DNA of 64,000 bases from Blasia pusilla (taxonomy: Eukaryota; Marchantiophyta; Marchantiopsida; Blasiales): positions 41,044,001 through 41,108,000 of the forward strand of contig CM114272.1 in NCBI GenBank assembly GCA_050084515.1, given 5' to 3'. The stretch's first letter is position 1, and every line of letters begins with the position of its first letter. The translations under genes and the position numbers were made by a program. Shown here in pieces: positions 60,691-64,000 of this stretch. The notes below the pieces were generated by a model. The model saw only the letters and a list, made by a program, of their open reading frames with translations. It had not been told where the DNA came from and searched no databases.

Positions 60691-60804
60691 GAGGCGGCAG
60701 AGCTATGGTCCCTTGTCTTGTGAGTGTAACCCAAGCCTCTCATTAGGGGAGTGGGTTTGGTTTGACATGAGAGAGTGCACACCTTTGAGAGCTATGGTGT
60801 GAGA

Positions 60805-60917
60805 TATGTCGTGCGAATCCACATCGTCATACAACATACATCGCTGACATACCATACTCACATACATACATAACATAGATGAGAGCATCCACAAACACAA
60901 GTGTACCAAAATTGAAA
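60805..60917. repeat. 110-bp direct repeat flanking the LTR segment
   Basis: TCGTGCGAATCCACATCGTC to CACAAGTGTACCA recurs at about 61285-61367 and, beyond a nested insertion, at 62555-62603. It lies on both sides of the 354-bp LTR candidate, which suggests recombination between tandem element copies. Confidence 0.75.
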
Positions 60918-60921
60918 TCGG

Positions 60922-61275
60922 TGAAAGACCTACTGTCATAAAATACGTATAGAATCACATATAATCGAGCCAAACCCACTCCACAATGGCAGAATCCAGG
61001 TCAAAGCTTGCGGGAACCACCATAGCCAAAAGCTCTACTCACTACCAAGGCTAACTCCCAAGGCAACAAGCTCAACTCAAAGAACTAACTGTTCTTTGAG
61101 TGCACTCCACACTATATCCTCCAACCTAAGAGTTGGTTGTATTGGAAAAGTCACCCTCTACGGAGTAACCCCCAACCCTATGTATGAAACCGCATCTCTA
61201 CCTAGACACTGCGGCCCTATATAAGGTACGGCCTCTACTAGCACACTATACTCTATGACATAATCCATATGGTCA
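60922..61275 (-). repeat. LTR candidate (354 bp), right-hand gypsy fragment
   Basis: Same length and high similarity to 25778-26131. In the minus orientation it follows integrase and PHD (62.8-64 kb), the position of a 3' LTR. Confidence 0.68.
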
Positions 61276-61367
61276 TGATAGGTGTCGTGCGAATCCACAT
61301 CGTCATACAACATACATCGCTAACATACCATACTCACATACATCGCTGACATACCATACTCACATAC

Positions 61368-62554
61368 TGTAATGTCTAAGTGTTTCTAATTTACAGTTAA
61401 TTATAGAGTTTGATCCCCAAGAGGATCATTGTTGGATGAAAAGAGAGTATAAGGTGATGATTATGTTGTAAAAGTGTAATTGATTATGCAATTCAATTGT
61501 AGTATTCCAGTATCAGCTTCCGATCCTTCTTAGTACCTATGTTTTCTTCTTCAATTCTCTCGAGTGGAGTTTAAAGGACGCTCAGGAAATTTGTTCTCTC
61601 ATCATCTCGGAACCTCATAGAGACCTCAAGAATAAAGTTGGCTTCTCCTACTTTCGGAACTCAATCCGTCGGGGCAGGTTACTCTCTGTCCAACAGATTT
61701 CATACAACTTTATATTGATTATTCCATTGATGAGAAAGGTTCGCCTGATTCACTCTTCACTCGGTAGACCCAAAAAGAATGTTCAGACATAAGCATCGCA
61801 CATCTGAATGAATGAATGAATGCTTTACTACTCCATTAAGAATTGGAAGACTTCAAAGTATCTACAAGCTCGAGAGGGTACAACTCTCTTGCTCGGACCA
61901 TTCCTACAGCATAAGGAATTCATGAGCGAATGATGCTAATAGCTTCTGTCCTGTTTCTTAAATATTCTCGAGAGTAGGATCGTTTCTATGATCCGAAGCG
62001 TTCTTGATGAAGGGTGTGTCTTTTCAATATCTGTAACTACCTAGATCTATGGTTCTCTTAGCTTTTCCTACGATCCCTATGAATCCACGTTACAAAACTG
62101 TCCTAACTACCAATTTGATACAAAGGATCGCGCCCTTTCCTAGTCTCATTCTGTAAACTATGTGTCGTTTCGAATCTCAATCATGCTGAGCTTCACTGCG
62201 CTAAATTTCCGGAGGACGAAGTTCTTCTTTCTTCTTCGTGCTTCGTGCTTCGCTCTTTGTTCTTCGTGCCTTGTTCAAGAGCAAGGTACTTCGTATATAG
62301 AGCTTCGTTGAGCTTCGTTAGACTTTGTTAAGCTTCGCTGGGCTTCGCGTTGATCCTTTATACTTCTTTACAGCTTTTGATTCTCCTCTAAGGCAAATCC
62401 TTGATCTTTATCTCTCTGCCTTGTCTTCGGAGCTTGGTGATTCACTTATTCTTCTTCATAATAATAGATAATCATAATCAAAATCATAATATACAAGAGT
62501 CTTAGTTGAATAAAAAGATATATTCTTCAAGATTACAAAATTGTGGGTATCACA
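61368..62554. mobile_element. Solo LTR with 5-bp target duplication
   Basis: A 1187-bp insertion starting TGTAATGTC and ending GGTATCACA, flanked on both sides by CATAC. Removing it restores continuity with the uninterrupted copy of the host repeat at 60805-60917, which proves the borders. TATATA near 62290 and repeated GAGCTTCGTT blocks at 62300-62340 fit LTR promoter and R-region sequence. No internal coding region remains. The family is not identified (copia or gypsy). Confidence 0.88.
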
Positions 62555-62769
62555 CATACATACATAACATAAACGAGAGCATCCACAAACACAAGTGTAC
62601 CACAACTCGCCCCCCTAATTGGTGGTTAGGTCCCTCTAACTCCCACGTAGCCCTATACATCTACTACATGCTATACATCTTCTTGGGTGCACGAATCAGA
62701 AGGCCGGGTGTTAGGTTGCCCCATCGTTAGTCGCACATCTGTAATCCATATCATGCAAAGATCAAGTCA

Positions 62770-63172
62770 TCTATCTCTCCTTAGTTCATCGAGGACAAAC
62801 CCACCTTCCAGTAGAAACAACATCCATACGTGGAGTCAAACACATCATGTGCCAATCCCTAGAACCCCGATCACACACCAACATACGGGCTGCGTTACCA
62901 ACAGACCCACACAACATGCACCTCAAGCTAGCACGTATCATGGCTAAGCTTGGGTTAACAGTACCATTCACATTTGGAAGATGACATGGCGCACAATTAC
63001 GCACATGGTTCTTCCAAACAACTCCATCACAACCCTCCAACATGAGAACTCCAGAAGCTAACACCTTGCGCAATCATAAAATAGTGCGGCTAGACGTCAC
63101 ATCCAACGTTGTCGGTGCAATCTGTTGCAAATAGACATTGTCCCCCATATGGAACCTATGAATCGATGGTCA
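62770..63172 (-). pseudogene. PHD finger at the C-terminus of gypsy pol
   Basis: It is in frame with the integrase, separated by a stop at 63170. After a basic IN tail (VYLQQIAPTTLDV, KVLASGVLMLEG, VVWKNHVRNCAPC, a module like the C-terminal SH3-like part of integrase) it reads CMLCGSVGNAARMLVCDRG, then WHMMCLTPRM and TGRWVCPR. This is the C-x2-C...C-D-x-C...H-x2-C...W-x-C-P pattern of a PHD finger, which reads histone H3 tails. In this copy one Cys is Gly and the last Cys codon is a stop. Many plant gypsy elements have a chromodomain at this place; none is seen here. Confidence 0.8.
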
Positions 63173-64000
63173 ATAACCCCCACCCCGAATGGTTGCATAC
63201 CGCAACGTATCCCTGTGTTGAGCAGTGGCAAGATTCTCAAAGACTGTTGGCATAACTCTCCAAAAGAGCTCTGCCCGCTGAGAACACACTCTCATCCACA
63301 TCTCTTGGTCATCAAGTTTCACCACCTCACTCGACTTCCGACGAATTGCTGCTGGCAAGTCTGGATCTCGGCTGTATAACAAAAAATAAGATGAGAAGGA
63401 AGCCAAGGATGCTTGGCGACTGAACCTATACCCCATGGCTAACCATGGCAACTGAATATCCCATTCTCCAAGATGCCCCTTATGTAGGCCATACTTGCGC
63501 AATGCCCTCTTCACCATCTGAACCACACGCTCAGCCAAACCATCCGCCTCTGGATGATCTCGAGACGTGGTCCGATGATCAATCAACGCCTTGTCACACA
63601 AGACGTGAAACTCACCTTGAAACTCTATACCCTCGGTCGGCACTTCAGCTGGTGCACCAAAATGACTAAGCACTCTATCAAGAAACGCTTACGCGGTTCC
63701 CTCACTTGCCTTGTCAGGTAATGCCACCAACTCAATCCACTTGGAGAAGTGCTCCACCATCACCAACACATATCGATGATGTTGTACAGTCAACGGTAAC
63801 AGTCGCGCAAAGTCCACACTCCAACGGTAATCGAACCCCATAATAGGAAAGGGGTGTAACTATGGTGTAGGGACATTGAATGATGCCCTCACCCGGTCAC
63901 AAACCATACAACGTGATACCAACTGTTGCACCATAGTATGCATGCCACGCCACCAATACTGACCAAGGAGTAAGCTATACGTACGCTTTACCCCAAAATG
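63173..64000 (-). pseudogene. Gypsy integrase, extends beyond the window
   Basis: From the right edge: the H2C2 zinc region (HFGVKRTYSLLLGQYWWRGM, then C-M-V-C), WSVDFARLLPLT with the first catalytic Asp, YVLVMVEHFSKWIELVALP, an IEFQGEF segment where the second acidic site should be (the usual Asp is altered here), and HPEADGLAERVVQMVKRALR with the catalytic Glu. LPWLAMGYRFSRQAS and FLLYSRDPDLP follow. This is the order of Ty3/gypsy integrases, which insert the element into chromosomes. Stops at about 63690 and 63850 break it. RNase H and RT would lie outside the window. Confidence 0.93.

Overview
The window is nuclear DNA of a land plant. Two intact intronless plant genes support this: a cyclophilin with the plant-specific loop and an ATL-type RING-H2 gene. 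The other coding matter is transposon-derived or fragments of plant genes. The sparse genes and deep nesting of diverged elements suggest a large, repeat-rich genome, perhaps a fern or lycophyte; the species cannot be fixed from this sequence.

Layout. About 1.9-14.5 kb and 28.0-39.5 kb hold two decayed copies (A and B) of one large element with two divergent genes. The plus-strand gene looks like a MULE-type transposase ending in a SWIM zinc finger. The minus-strand gene encodes a charged coiled-coil segment, a ParB-like domain, and a protein with the permuted layout of N4/N6 amino-methyltransferases. Its introns, those of the transposase gene, and the spacer between the two genes are packed with a palindrome of 13-bp arms around a single central base. 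A further copy of one methyltransferase exon lies at 219-557. Between A and B are a plus-strand patchwork of plant gene fragments (EDEM-type mannosidase, probable BASS transporter, EDM2-like PHD finger) joined to a transposase-like exon at 15-19.2 kb; a minus-strand Ty3/gypsy retroelement at 19.2-26.1 kb with a DNMT3/DRM-like cytosine methyltransferase between protease and reverse transcriptase; and a truncated LINE at 26.1-27.5 kb.

From 39.6 to 51.9 kb there are a gypsy gag remnant, dispersed repeats, large inverted repeats, a possible Helitron end and no convincing gene. Cyclophilin (52.1 kb, plus) and ATL (56.5-54.9 kb, minus) form a convergent pair of ordinary genes. The right end (59.5-64 kb) holds dispersed repeats, a clean solo LTR with a 5-bp target duplication, and a minus-strand gypsy integrase followed in frame by a PHD finger. 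This fragment shares a 354-bp LTR-like segment with the gypsy at 19.2-26.1 kb, so an intact relative may have carried both a DNA methyltransferase and a histone-reader module.

Most interesting point: two unrelated transposon types here each carry their own DNA-methyltransferase-like protein, one of a cytosine-C5 type and one of an amino-methyltransferase type linked to a ParB-like domain and to palindrome arrays that resemble binding sites. All copies here are broken, so these are fossils of such systems rather than working genes.
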